A stretch of 64,000 nt of DNA from Vombatus ursinus (GCF_900497805.2 NW_020954599.1:44811241-44875240); one strand, 5' to 3'. Counted from the stretch's first letter, positions 11,096 through 21,169 are shown. Notes: generated by a model from the letters alone, not told the origin. Numbers and translations: made by a program.

Positions 11096-12525
11096 AATTT
11101 CCTTCTGGCACTGATGTCATCCAAATTCAATTTCCTTATTCCTTGTGGCAACTACAAAGCTGATCTCCCCAGCCTCCAAACCTAGTGTGGGAAAGAACTC
11201 CTCTCTCTCATTTGTCATATTTTCCTTTCTTAGGAAAATTGGTCAGGGGATTCTGAGTTCCCTGATTAACTAGATGATCTCACAGGGTGGTGATTTTTAG
11301 TTTGGGACTGATTGTATTTTCCTATAGAGGCTGTAGGCAGACCCATTGACAATTTCATTTAGAAGACTTGGGAGAAATCTATTGGATATTTAGGAGGAGG
11401 ACATGTCCTGGGCTATTCTCTCATTGAATGAGGATGATTTGATTGGCCAGGGATTTGTGAATAGGAGCCATCCCTTGTCCATAAAGGGGAGCTTTCAATT
11501 TCAGATTTAGCTTTTTCTCTTTTTTCTCCCTTCAAAGGACAGAAAGGAACACTATAGAACTAAGATCTGACCTGGGTTCTAGGGTACAAAAGTGCCTCCA
11601 ACTGCCTCTAGGAGTAGTGAATGGTGGCCTTGGGGAAGAAGTATATGGGAGCAATTTGGAAAGAGAAAGTTTGTGGCTCCAGCCTCAGAGAGATAGTTGC
11701 CATAATCTCTCCCCTGAGAAATGGCAACTGTGGAGAAGAAAGGCCTGTGCTCTAAATTGTAGGAGTTGAATAACTAAATCCTGTTTCTGGACAAGTATTG
11801 AGAGTTCTGGAGCCCAAAGTCCTGCACAGAGGAGGTGATGGTAGGGGTGTGAGCCTGGCAATGTGAACCTGGAATCTAGCTAATTATTATAGTGACAAAA
11901 GGGGGATTTCTTGGTTGGCATGTCTTTGGGTCACCTTGCTAACAACCCTAAGTTTGAGAATTCCAGAATTTAGGCTTATAGAGAGAAGAATAGTGTTTGT
12001 TCCTGGGCAGCAATAGCTTTTTAGAAAAAGAAGATTGGTCCCAGAGCTATAAGAGTAGCAAGGGGCTAAAAATCATGACACAGGTGAGCAAAAGACCTGG
12101 ACTTTGTCTTCCGTTGTTTCAATGAGTTATTTGGAAATCTTAGGACTGATTGGAAATGAGATTTCCTCTTTAGCAATCCCAAGTTTATTTTCTTTCACAT
12201 GGATTTCAAGCTCCTTAGAGTAGTGCCACATATGGGTTCTGGAGATGAATGTGGGACTACCTTCCTAGCAACACAAAGATTGTTTCCTTTTAGGAGAGCA
12301 CAGACCACAGGGTGATACTATAATGCTAAATGCTTATATAGGGAACAAGTGGAGTGTATTGGAATATTGGGGTATTGCCTCCCTAGAAACCCCAAATTCA
12401 TTTTCATTCCAAGGGGAGTCTGAACCACAGGGTGGTGCTATAGGTCTGGAGAACTTTACCATAGGGAAAGATGGGGCTCACCAGAGAGGGAGGGCAATGA
12501 TACTGATTTTTTTTTTAATGGAAGA
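11096..12525. repeat. unassigned block with degenerate ~117-bp tandem units
   Basis: No gene recognised. The right half carries repeated blocks that start at about 11,933 ('accttgctaacaaccct'), 12,165 ('cctctttagcaatccc'), 12,260 ('ccttcctagcaacac') and 12,378 ('cctccctagaaacccc'). Two units also share 'accacagggtgatactata' (12,305) and 'accacagggtggtgctata' (12,424). Spacings are 232, 95 and 118 bp, which fits a unit of about 117 bp with one skipped or decayed unit. Such internal tandem repeats occur in satellites and in the untranslated parts of transposable elements; I cannot say which this is. The frame at 12,323-12,676 runs through it. Confidence 0.5.
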
Positions 12526-12529
12526 TTTA

Positions 12530-12606
12530 AATTTATTTCAATTTGACACACATTTATTAAGCACCAACTATGTGCCAGGCATTGTGCTAGGGTGCTGGGG
12601 CACTGT
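12530..12606 (-). mobile_element. L2 3' end, antisense
   Basis: 'cacatttattaagcaccaac', 'tatgtgccaggcattgtgct' (near 12,570) and 'agggtgctgggg': the last 75 bp of an antisense L2, with good identity to the expected tail. Confidence 0.75.
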
Positions 12607-13000
12607 AAAGCTTTTATGTTTTCCACACACTCTGTGGGGTGGAATTAAGGCTGTCTTTTGCCTGACAAATGAGTGATTGTACAGAATCTTAGATGCACAG
12701 CATAAACATTTTAATTGAATGTTACTAAATATGCTAGAAACTTGATGACCTGAGCAGAAATCTCAGTGGAGTCCACATGTAACCATTGTAATATGCGTGT
12801 AAAGTGCTACCAGGAACAATGCCACAGGCTTTACAACTCACATGCTAATATCTGAGTGAAATATACACATGCCTAGGCATTTGTACTTTGGCATCTCAGA
12901 AGATAGGACATAAAAATTAAAAACTAGTACATCTCTTGAATGAGACATTGGCTGAGAAAATTTTTACTCTCTTAGCCTTGACTTTAGTTTAGAAGAGGTC
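12607..13000. other. unassigned sequence
   Basis: Single-copy, AT-rich sequence. No gene or known repeat recognised. Confidence 0.35.
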
Positions 13001-14424
13001 TGATAGAAAAAAAGTGAGAGAATGATGCTCAAATCCATTGTCAAGAGCCCCAGATGTTTGCTGTGAAACCATTCATGTTTGGACAATACACAGGAGAGCC
13101 AATCTATGGAAGGACACTCCATATCAAATAATGAAGAGACTGGGCAGTCTTTTTATTTACAAAATAACCTCAGAAAGCAGTGAGGGCCCCATAAAGATAA
13201 TTGCATCTACCAATTATTCATAGGGGAGTTAGTTATTCTCACTAGCGATCAAGAGGAAATAATTGATAGTCAACTAAGTGAACTCTGAAGAGAAGATACC
13301 AATTACAAATCGTAGAGTGAGTGAGCTTGACAAGAAATCAGAAAGTACTGATTTGAATGAAGATGATACTGTGTATTATTACTCACCACCTCTGCCTCAG
13401 ATTAGGAAAAGACTTTGGACCAGATGGGTGGAAGGACCGAAGTCAGAGGTAGCCCCTTTTCTGTCTAGTGCTTCAACTGCGGAGACTCCTAAGGCACAGA
13501 AATAATCCTTTGAGGATGCTGATATCCAGCCTAGTCCCTTTATAATCTCAGGTTTAGGAAATTTAGGCCAGTAGTTGGCTGACAGTCAGCTAGACCATTA
13601 ACCAGATCAAGTATAAGTGCAAAAAGGTCAGTCTGTTACAGAAGGGCTAGAAGCATCCAACCTGTAACCAACTAACTTACGATGTTGCAGATGAAGTAGG
13701 AAACACTTCTTGTACATGTTATACTTGTTGCTAGACAATAATGCTAATGCTTGTACATGGAATCTAGGCTTTGGCTATGTAGGCACAGCCAACTACTATT
13801 ACATGTTTTCTGTGTTATAGTTTTTCTTCTTATTTATGTCGTTTTCTTAAGCACTTATAGCACACATGTATTGACTGTTTACCTATTAGCTATACATTTT
13901 TCTTTGCTATTTTATGTGTACTCTTTATGCTGAGAGTATGGATATACTGCTGTTCTATGTGCATGTGATATATTCTGTATGTAATTTAGACATTTAGTCA
14001 CTGAAGCTGCACTATCAAGTAAGGTTTTGTATTGTGCTAAGTTCATTGCATGCAATGACAATGTGTATGTTATGTAAATAGTACTATGGGTTGATGGCAT
14101 GTGATATTAGGATTTTTACACTAAATTCATTTAATTTTGATACTTTTCATGATGTATGTATGCAGATATTCAAGTATATCTCATGTCATTTTGCAGGGAC
14201 TGAAAAAACATTAATTGAGGGGAGGAATATAACCCCTTCAGGCAGAATTTTTCTTTTGTATCCCCTTGTTTTCACCCACTCCTGTGCATTCTGAGAACAG
14301 GAAATGGGGGTTTGGCAGGAACAACAACAAAACCCCCCTGGAATTGTAAAATGATTGGGTTATTGCAAAATTGTCATGCTGAGCAGAACAGTTAAGAACA
14401 TGAAGGACTGGCATCCTTTTGCAT
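13001..14424. other. unassigned block, possibly a fossil of an LTR-type element
   Basis: A 1.4-kb stretch without SINEs, L1, L2 or MIR. Two short plus-strand frames (13,038-13,223 and 13,278-13,505) are adjacent, richer in charged residues than the noise frames nearby, and followed by T-rich sequence and a purine-rich tract near 14,217. That arrangement would suit the 3' part of an old retrovirus-like element. I recognised no diagnostic domain and no matching long terminal repeats, so this is a weak call and the block may be plain single-copy DNA. Confidence 0.15.
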
Positions 14425-14432
14425 TCTCTCTC

Positions 14433-14482
<50 letters not shown>

Positions 14483-14545
14483 TCTCTGCCTTTCTCCCCC
14501 TCCCCCTTTCTTTCTCCTCCAACCCCTCTCTCTTCTTTTTTTCTT
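14425..14545. repeat. (TC)n microsatellite and polypyrimidine tract
   Basis: A nearly pure (TC)n run from 14,425 to about 14,488 continues as a pyrimidine-only stretch rich in C to 14,520 and, after two A residues, to about 14,545. It is responsible for the apparent open frames at 14,355-14,696, 14,419-14,625 (plus), 14,360-14,824 and 14,392-14,583 (minus), which read Leu/Ser or Arg/Glu repeats. Long mirror-symmetric pyrimidine runs can form triplex (H-form) DNA. Confidence 0.95.
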
Positions 14546-15510
14546 GGGATCCCTGGTTGAAGCAGGAAGGATGGAAACTTCAAGCAAGGGCAATGGCATA
14601 TCTGATTGTATGGGAAAAAGCCTGAGATATGGCAGGTATGTCATGTTTATAGTGTATATTCCTGGGACCCTGGACTGTGGGAATTTATATTCATGAGATA
14701 ATTCCTTTCCTTTCTTCTGGAGACTTTGTGGGGCATATGGGGAACTTCCCAAGCAAAAGCATTCAAGCTTGCCTGATTGCAGATGTTTAAAACTGGGAGC
14801 AGGGAAGGGAGTACTGTATTTCAAAACATACTAAGAGCAGAGGGTTTGTTTCTTTGGGAAAAGCAAAATTGTGAACTCAGCGCTTAACAATGGTAACCGT
14901 GACCCCTGGGAGTAGACATGCCAGCCCATTTTTCTGTGAAGAGTATAGCCTCTTTGAATTCAAAATTATTTTTTAAAACTCAAATTAAATTATAGTTAAT
15001 TTATCTTTTAAATTCCAAAGTAGCTTTTAAAATCCAATTTTGTGTAATAAATGTATCCTGAACTATAATGTAAATTTTTCTTTTGGGATACATGAATTTG
15101 GGAAGAAGATAAGAATCCTAATGAGACATGGGCTATATTGGGAGATTTTCCTAGAGTCCTGGGTAGGGAAAAATGAAATTTTATGTGTTAATTATTTTAC
15201 ATTTTAAACCCTAGAACAAGCTGAGAGGTACCTGGGCCAATCTAGGCACAGGTGCTTCTACAGTTAAGAATACTTCCTGACCTATCTAATGAGAGTGAAA
15301 ACCATTTTCATAATGTGGAAGATGCCTAAACTATTCCTTTCTCTCCTGGCTTAGTTTATGATTCTCTAGACTTTTCCTCTGTCCTTTTGGTCTTTTTATC
15401 CTGGAGATGCCACCTCTTTTAATTGGTGAGTTCCTGCCCAGACCCACTTTTTAAGGAAATGCCCAGGCAATCCACACTTACTTCTCTCCCAGCTCAGCTC
15501 CTGACTCTCT
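14546..15510. other. single-copy sequence, no gene seen
   Basis: About 1 kb without a recognisable exon or transposable element. AT-rich at 14,960-15,060. Confidence 0.35.
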
Positions 15511-15833
15511 GGACATTTTTATTTTGCCTCTGCAAATATACTACTCTTTTCTCATTTCACCTATTTTCCAGCTACCATTTATATGTTGTTTTCCCTCATT
15601 AGAATGTAAAGTCCTTGAGAGTAGGGACTCCTGCTCCTTCTCCCCCTTCCCCTCCCCCACCTCTACTTTCTCCCCCTCCTCCTCTTCTTCTTCTTCTTCT
15701 TCTTCTTCATCTTCTTCTTCTTCTTCTTCTTCTTCTTCTTCTTCTTCTTCTTCTTCTTCTTCTTCTTCTTTGCTTGTATTTATATTCCCAGAACTTAGGA
15801 CAGTGCCTGCTACACAGTAATCACATAAAACAT
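15511..15833 (+). mobile_element. L2 3' end split by a (TTC)n expansion
   Basis: Sense L2 tail: 'gaatgtaaagtccttgagag' near 15,602, 'tagggactcctgctcc', then a (TTC)n tract, then 'cccagaacttaggacagtgc' near 15,787 and 'ctacacagtaatcac'. In normal L2 tails these halves are joined by a short pyrimidine-rich stretch, so the triplet array seems to have grown from it. Confidence 0.7.
15678..15771. repeat. (TTC)n / (GAA)n microsatellite, about 31 units
   Basis: A 94-bp run of TTC with one TCA interruption near 15,708. It makes the poly-Ser and poly-Leu frames at 15,524-15,820 and 15,615-16,004, which are not genes. GAA/TTC arrays of this length can form triplex DNA and tend to change length. Confidence 0.97.
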
Positions 15834-15904
<71 letters not shown>

Positions 15905-15909
15905 ATCTA
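15834..15909. repeat. (TATC)n microsatellite, about 19 units
   Basis: A 76-bp run of TATC, pure except for one 'tttc' near its end, placed where the L2 above would have its terminal short repeat. It is probably an expansion of that L2 end. Confidence 0.97.
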
Positions 15910-16495
15910 CCACTGGGGCCCTTAGTCTTACTTTACAAATGGGGTATATTCTTACATATGCAACTTCTATATATATGGACACCTGGATAAAAGCTATATT
16001 CTGAGATTTCCCAAAGACTACTCTGAATGGGGGCAATATGGCCTAAAAAGAAAGTGATTTGGGTTTGCCCCCAGGCTGAATCTAGTCCTTATAAATCCAC
16101 AACATGAAGTCTAGGACTATGGTTTCTATAGTTTTCCAAAGTTCAGGGTCACTTACAAGAAACCCATAATCCAAACCCAATACTAAAATCCATACCAGTG
16201 AACCCCATTCACAAATAAGTAAGTTCTAGGATCAAAATGGCAAATAAAATATCTTAAAACCTTAAAAAAATACCATGACATCTCTCAAGAATCAGTGTTT
16301 TATTCACAAAGCCCCAAGCATAGCTAAATACAATGCTTTTAACTACCAGTAAAAGTCCCCTAGATTCTTATTAATTAAAAGTAGGACTCTTACAAGATTG
16401 CCAGCCATCTTAATGTTGTCTAGACCCAAAAAAAAGAAAAATAGAAAAATAAGAATAGGAAAAGGCTAGAACTCTTCCACAGAGTGGAAGTTAGT
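15910..16495. other. single-copy sequence, no gene seen
   Basis: No exon or clear repeat recognised. Confidence 0.35.
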
Positions 16496-16690
16496 GAAAG
16501 CAATTCAATTAAATTTGGTAACATTTTTTAAGTATCTGTTATGGGCCAGGAACTATTCTAGGGGTAGAAAAATAGAAAGTGAAAAATATAATAGACCCTG
16601 TCCTCGCGTAGTTTACATTTTACTGGAGAAACATGTATGTAGATAAATTAATACAAAATACATAGAAAAATCTGCATTTCTTGTTTGAAA
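16496..16690 (-). mobile_element. L2 3' end relic, antisense
   Basis: 'gtatctgttatgggccagga' near 16,532, 'actattctaggggtaga' and 'gaccctgtcctcgcgtagt' near 16,594: antisense L2 tail, diverged. Confidence 0.6.
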
Positions 16691-16809
16691 GAAGAGGTAT
16701 GTTTCAGTAAAGTGGGCTGCAAAAAACCCCTTTCTCTAAGGTGAAAGTCCCTTTCCTGTTCTGGGAGTTCTCTGTGTCAGTGAAATCACATGTGTAGGCC
16801 CAATCCCAA

Positions 16810-17015
16810 TCACAAAATTATCCATTTAGAGCTGGAAGGAACTTTTGGAGCCCACGCATTGAATCTACCTGGAATTAAGATGTAGAGAGTGAGGTTTGGA
16901 GTGTTCAAGGGATTTGCCTAGGGTTATAGAATGATTTGGTGAAGGAGCTAGAAGTCAAACCCAGGTCTCTAGACTCCGAATTCAGCTCTCCCTATCCTAC
17001 ACTACACTGCTGATT
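16810..17015 (-). mobile_element. MIR-type SINE, antisense
   Basis: Antisense MIR-type SINE: 'gagctggaaggaacttttgg' near 16,830, 'gatttgcctagggttataga' near 16,911, 'gaagtcaaacccaggtctct' near 16,951, 'ctatcctacactacactgct' near 16,992. All landmarks are in reverse MIR order. Confidence 0.7.
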
Positions 17016-17455
17016 TGAGTTCCAAAATTAAGGGCTCTCAGTTCTGTTCATGAAGACTCTTTGGTAGCATACCATTTTCATCACAGCTGGCATTTGGGTT
17101 TCAAGGATCATATTCTGTCCTTGGCTGAGGTGGAATTATCCCACTTATAAATTGAGAAACGAAAATATAATTTTCTACCACCACCCCTCCCCACTGCATA
17201 CTTATTTTCCCAATATACTGTTTCTATATTTTGTCCAGAGACCTTAAGAAAGTTGATGCCTATTACAAAGGTGTCTAACACAGGAAGGAATATAGAAAAT
17301 AGAAAACCCTTAACATTTGTTTTGTGGTATGGCTATTAAGCTCATTTAGGAAGTACTTATCTGTAAAATATTTATTATGTGCTATAGCATTCACCTCTTC
17401 AGCTCACAAAAGAAACTATATTTTAGGAAACAAAGGTCTGTGGATCATTACCATA
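17016..17455. other. unassigned sequence
   Basis: No gene or clear repeat seen. Confidence 0.35.
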
Positions 17456-17640
17456 TTTGATAATTGCTAACATTCACATAATGCTTTAAGATTTTCAAAG
17501 TGCTTTACAAATGTTATCTCATTTAATCCTCACAACAGTCCTACAAGGGAGATAGAGTTATTATCTTCTTTTTACAGATGAGGAAGCTGAGGCAGGCAAT
17601 GGGTCACAAGATCACATAGTTAAGTAATTTAGAAATGACC
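17456..17640 (-). mobile_element. MIR/THER-type SINE, antisense
   Basis: 'ctttacaaatgttatctcat' near 17,502, 'aatcctcacaacagtccta', 'cagatgaggaagctgaggca' near 17,575 and 'gatcacatagttaag' near 17,610. The tRNA-derived end is missing because it is cut off by the L1 relic that follows. Confidence 0.8.
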
Positions 17641-17800
17641 AATATGATGAATACAGAGACGTATAGAAAGATTTACATGATCTGATGCAGATTGGAGTAA
17701 GTGGAGCCAAGAAAATTTTGTATGTATATATATATATATATATGTATCTCTATATAATGATTACTACAATTTAAATGGGAAGAACTGATCTCTGGAGACC
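17641..17800 (+). mobile_element. old L1 3' end fragment
   Basis: 'agatttacatgatctgatgc' near 17,669 and 'agtaagtggagccaagaaaa' near 17,697 correspond to the region read 'gacttatatgaactgatgct' (51,048) and 'gtgaagtgagaagaaccagg' in the better L1 at 50-51 kb. A (TA)n stretch follows at about 17,722-17,745. Short and old. Confidence 0.55.
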
Positions 17801-18029
17801 TCAAGTCTTATGAGTCTATGATTCTTAGTGTATCTTGACATAGAAGGTTATGGAATGGATATCAGAATTAATCTTCTTTTAGAAGATGAAACAACTTTGA
17901 GAAAAAAGCAGCTCTCCATCTCTAGATCAAACTATTAAATATAGAAGTTTTCCCATTGTATTTTTAAGGATTTCCAGTGGTGAGATTAATTAAATATAAG
18001 TTTTAGGTTGAATAGCTTTTGAAAGATTG

Positions 18030-18335
18030 CAATGTTTTTATATTAAATTAATTTTAAAAAATTAACAAAAATTATTTTTCTCTCATCTCTTTCCACGTTA
18101 AAAAAGAAAAAAAATACCTTTATAATACGTGCATTCAAGTGAAACAAACCTGGGTGCATTGTCTATATTAAAAACTAAGTACACACACATAATGTCTCAA
18201 TATGCAACCTGAGTTAACCAACTATCTGTCAGGGGGTGGGTAGCATGTTTCATCATGAGGCTTCTGGAATTACAGAATTAAGTTGATTGAAGGTCTTAAG
18301 TCTTTCAAAGTTATTTGCCTTTACCATATTATTAG
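18030..18335 (-). mobile_element. L1 3' untranslated relic, antisense
   Basis: 'ctgtcagggggtgggtagca' near 18,228 with 'atgtttcatcatgaggct' matches 'ctgtcaggaggtgggcaaca' near 60,710 in another antisense L1. It also shares 'aagtctttcaaagtt' (18,299-18,313) with the antisense L1 at 45 kb. No coding part. Confidence 0.65.
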
Positions 18336-18369
18336 TAAAGTTCTTTTAGTGACTCCAGGTTCCTCTGAG

Positions 18370-18765
18370 AAATAAAAGACAATCTTATTAATACCAATAT
18401 TCTTCTGGTGATGTATGTCTATGATTCACAGAACATGGCAGTCTCTGACCAACTGAAGTTGAGAATTATCCAAATGGCAAAGGTCAAGCATATGGTGGGC
18501 ATGAGCAAGCTACCATGCCTTACAAAAAAAAAAGTGCACCCAGTAAGTAGCATAAAAATGTCATCAAAGAAGTATATGTTTGAAAAAAGATGATGTGGTC
18601 ATGTGGGGAAGGGCTGGACAGCACCACTGGTAAAGTCTTAACCTCAAAAGAACCTAAGGTAGGCTGCAATCATGTTGAGTGGGCTTCCTGCAGTGAACCT
18701 ATGGATGGACCAGCATAGGAATAGGTTTTAATGGCCGAGTAAAGACAAGTGATGATTTGTATCAT
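18370..18765 (+). mobile_element. RTE-type LINE, C-terminal ORF remnant
   Basis: The frame at 18,408-18,593 reads VSDQLKLRIIQMAKVKHMVGMSK, which resembles the RTE/BovB block SENEKLRVTQRAMERRMVG that follows the reverse transcriptase. Downstream, broken frames give pieces like 'IKEVYV' and 'GLPAVNLWMDQ', in the order expected for the end of an RTE ORF. Several frame breaks and stops show it is dead. Assigned from memory of the family; moderately sure. Confidence 0.5.
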
Positions 18766-18910
18766 TTCAGGAAATGCTATTGGAGTACTAGAATATAACT
18801 TAAAGGTTAAAATGACACTTTTTGCCTTTCTCCCGATTAATATATGTGTACAGTCTTACACCAAGGCCCATTTCATGCTTCATTCACTTATTTTTTGTAA
18901 GAAGAATCTA

Positions 18911-19086
18911 GGGGCAGCTAGGTGGCACAGTGGATAGAGCTCCAGCCTTGGAATCAGAAGGACATGAGTTCAAATGTGACCTCAGATACTTGATGCTTAC
19001 TAGCTGTGTGACCCTGGGCAACTCACTTAACCCCAATTGCCTTACCAAAAAAAAAAACCCAACAACAAAAAATCATTAAAAAAAAA
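18911..19086 (+). mobile_element. tRNA-derived marsupial SINE
   Basis: Full-length copy beginning 'ggggcagctaggtggcacag' and running through a B-box-like 'gagttcaaatgtgac', 'gctgtgtgaccctgggcaac' (near 19,003) and 'ccaattgccttacc' to an A-rich tail at 19,048-19,086. The head resembles a tRNA gene but the element is a retroposon, presumably copied by L1-type machinery. It abuts a second copy head to tail. Confidence 0.92.
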
Positions 19087-19087
19087 T

Positions 19088-19197
19088 GGGGCAGCTAGGT
19101 GGTTCAGTGGAGAGAGCACCAGCCCTGGATTCAGGAGGACCTGAAGTTCAAATCTGGCCTCAGACACATAACACTTACTAGCTGTGTGACCCTGGGT
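19088..19197 (+). mobile_element. tRNA-derived marsupial SINE, lacking its 3' end
   Basis: Second copy in the same orientation, starting in the A-rich tail of the first. It ends at 'gtgaccctgggta', before the 'agtcacttaacc' block and without an A tail, so its 3' end has been lost. Confidence 0.85.
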
Positions 19198-19332
19198 ACT
19201 TAAAATCTAAAAATCCTTTCATAAGGCCTTTAGTATATGTTCATACCTTTGAAGATACTCTAATTTATCCAAAAGGAAGGATCTCAGATGCAAAAGGGCT
19301 TGGTTAAATGGTTAAAAGAAACCTGGTAAAAT

Positions 19333-19502
19333 GTTTTCTTTGAGGGGCAACTAAGTGGCGTAGTGGATAGAGCACTGGCCCTGAAGTCAAGAGGACCTGA
19401 GTTCAAATCCAGCCTCAGACCAAACACTTGACACTTACTAGTTGTGTGACCCTGGGCAAGTCACTTAACCCCAATTGCTTAAAAAAAAAAAAGTTTTCTT
19501 GA
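19333..19502 (+). mobile_element. tRNA-derived marsupial SINE with target duplication
   Basis: The element body runs from 19,344 ('ggggcaactaagtggcg') to an A run ending near 19,492. It is flanked by 'gttttctttga' (19,333-19,343) and 'gttttcttga' (19,493-19,502), a target-site duplication differing by one T. The short clean duplication and intact A tail suggest a fairly recent insertion. Confidence 0.92.
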
Positions 19503-19569
19503 TCTTTAATTATTTGTATTATTATTAACATAGTTATCATAATTAATATGAAAATTCAATTTCTATGAT

Positions 19570-20565
19570 CACTATAGTATTAAGCACTTACTATATGCCA
19601 GGCATTATGTTAAGTGCTGGTAGATAAAGAAAAAGCAAAACAAAAAATAATCTTTTGACTTGAGGAGCTTACATAATAATATGGGAGCCAACATCTAAAA
19701 ATCAGAGCTTTAGAGCACGGAGGGGTACTAAGAAAGGCCTCCAAGAAGAGGTGGCTCTTCGGCTAAACTATAAAGCAAGCTTGAAATAGAGCTCTAGAAA
19801 ACCAGGCTTTGATAAAGTTCATTGGGATTCAAATGGACCATGCCTTAAATCCAAATCACTCTGGCTCTCACTGATTGGCCAATAATAGGTCCCAGCCCAA
19901 GCCTCACTTGGTCATTGTTTGGGTTTTGATGGCTCTGAGTGAGTGTAAATAGCAATTGTTTCTGCTCTGGTCAGAAACACTGAGGGTCTTCCCCTCCCAG
20001 TTCTATTATTATTATTATTATTATTATTTTGAGTAGGCAAACTAGTCCATCTTTTGCCTCATTTTTTACCTGGCTTTAAATCACTGAATGGATGTTGCCT
20101 CAGACAACCTGAGACCTGGGAGAGACCTTAGCTTAAGGCCAAGGTCTCCCACTGGATCTAGGGTCATCTCCAGTTGTCCTGACCTATGTCTCGCCACTGG
20201 ACTCAGATGACTCTGGAGGAAAGACTGAGGCTGGCAAATTTGCACAGTCCTGCCTCACTTAAATCCAATTCATTTGCAAGTCAAGACATCACCCTCCTAA
20301 TGTCATTGGTCCCCTTTGAGAATGAGGGACAAACAACAACAACTACCACAAAGGAAGCCAGGGATTCCTCAAATCATAAGGGAAGGTTGGAGAGCATTTC
20401 AGATATGGAGAACAAGCAGTGCAAACACACAGAGATAGGAGTGCTGTTTATAAAGAATAGCAATTGGGCCTGTATGGCTGGATCACAGAATTATGAAGAA
20501 GGGAGTAGAATATTAGAAGACTGGAAAGGTAGGAAGGGGCCACGCTGTAAAAAGCTTTATGACAC
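19570..20565 (-). mobile_element. L2 3' region, antisense, split by an RTE-tailed element
   Basis: The left part (19,570-19,788) has 'atgccaggcattatgttaag' near 19,596 and 'cttgaggagcttacataata'. The right part (about 20,346-20,565) has 'aggaagccagggattcct', 'gagagcatttcagatatgga' and 'gactggaaggtagg'-like sequence near 20,520. Together they follow the order of antisense L2. The middle, 19,789-20,345, is a separate insertion. The apparent frame at 20,186-20,653 spans the junction and is not a gene. Confidence 0.7.
19789..20345 (+). mobile_element. RTE-tailed non-autonomous element (marsupial MAR-like family)
   Basis: About 555 bp, ending in 'gacaaacaacaacaactacc', the AAC-type tail also seen on MAR1 copies and typical of RTE-mobilised elements. 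Its last 150 bp match, in reverse, the elements at 23,358 and 26,430: here 'cacttaaatccaattcattt' near 20,257, there 'gaactggatttaagtgaggc'. An (ATT)n tract lies inside at 20,004-20,027. The exact family name is uncertain. Confidence 0.7.
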
Positions 20566-20759
20566 CAATACCCAAATCCAGAACTCTAAATGCAACCTTC
20601 AAATTCATCAAGCCCACAAAAAATGTTATTTATCTGAAAATTATTCATTATAACCATACATAGCCTTTCCCTCCTCACTGTATGAATTTATTTTAACTGT
20701 TTCCATTTTTTTTTCCCAGGCTGAGGAAACAAATGCTGAAAATAAACCCAAGGTTTCTC

Positions 20760-20940
20760 TACAAACAAGATTCCCATAGATGAACTAATATCTACTGCAT
20801 GCAGAGAATTGTGTGAGAGACTGGGAGGAGAGAGAAGAAAAGGTAAAAAACAAAACAAAATAAAACTCTTATCCTCAAGGTGTTCGTAGCCTAGTTGGGA
20901 AGATCTAAGGTACATGGAAGGACATGATCAAAGATAATTT
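20760..20940 (-). mobile_element. L2 3' end relic, antisense
   Basis: 'aatatctactgcatgcagag' near 20,788, 'ctcttatcctcaaggtgttc' near 20,867 and 'tagcctagttgggaagatc' in antisense L2 order; diverged. Confidence 0.55.
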
Positions 20941-20974
20941 TTTTTTTTTACAGAGAAAAGTGCTAAACAGTCAG

Positions 20975-21155
20975 CATTTTGTAGTAAAAAGAGAATTGGA
21001 CCTCAGCCAGAAGACCTGGGTTTGAGTTCTGTCTACCGTTGACAAGTTGTGGGATTTTGGAAAGATCATTTTAGTTTTTTGGGTCTCATCTATTCAGGGA
21101 GGGTTTAGATTAGATGATTTCACAGATTCCATCCAGCTTCAAATCCTCTGTTTAG
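20975..21155 (+). mobile_element. MIR-type SINE
   Basis: 'gtagtaaaaagagaattgga' near 20,982, 'agacctgggtttgagttctg' near 21,012, 'ttagattagatgatttcaca' near 21,105. A sense MIR-type SINE without a clear tail. Confidence 0.65.
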
Positions 21156-21169
21156 AGGATTGTATGGAA

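Noticed and set aside
14355-14824. Open frames of 113 and 154 codons on opposite strands
   Set aside because: They are produced by the (TC)n tract and read as Ser/Leu or Arg/Glu repeats; no domain.
15834-15909. Regularly spaced repeats, considered as a CRISPR array
   Set aside because: It is a plain tetranucleotide microsatellite without spacers, in a mammalian genome.
15524-16004. Frames of 98 and 129 codons with poly-Ser and poly-Leu
   Set aside because: Created by (TTC)n and (TATC)n microsatellites inside an L2 tail.
18911-19000. Possible tRNA gene (the SINE head has tRNA-like A and B boxes)
   Set aside because: The same head occurs in many SINE copies here, is followed by SINE body and A-rich tail, and does not end as a tRNA should.
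20186-20653. A 155-codon frame, the longest in the window
   Set aside because: It runs from an RTE-tailed element into an antisense L2; composition and position explain it without a gene.
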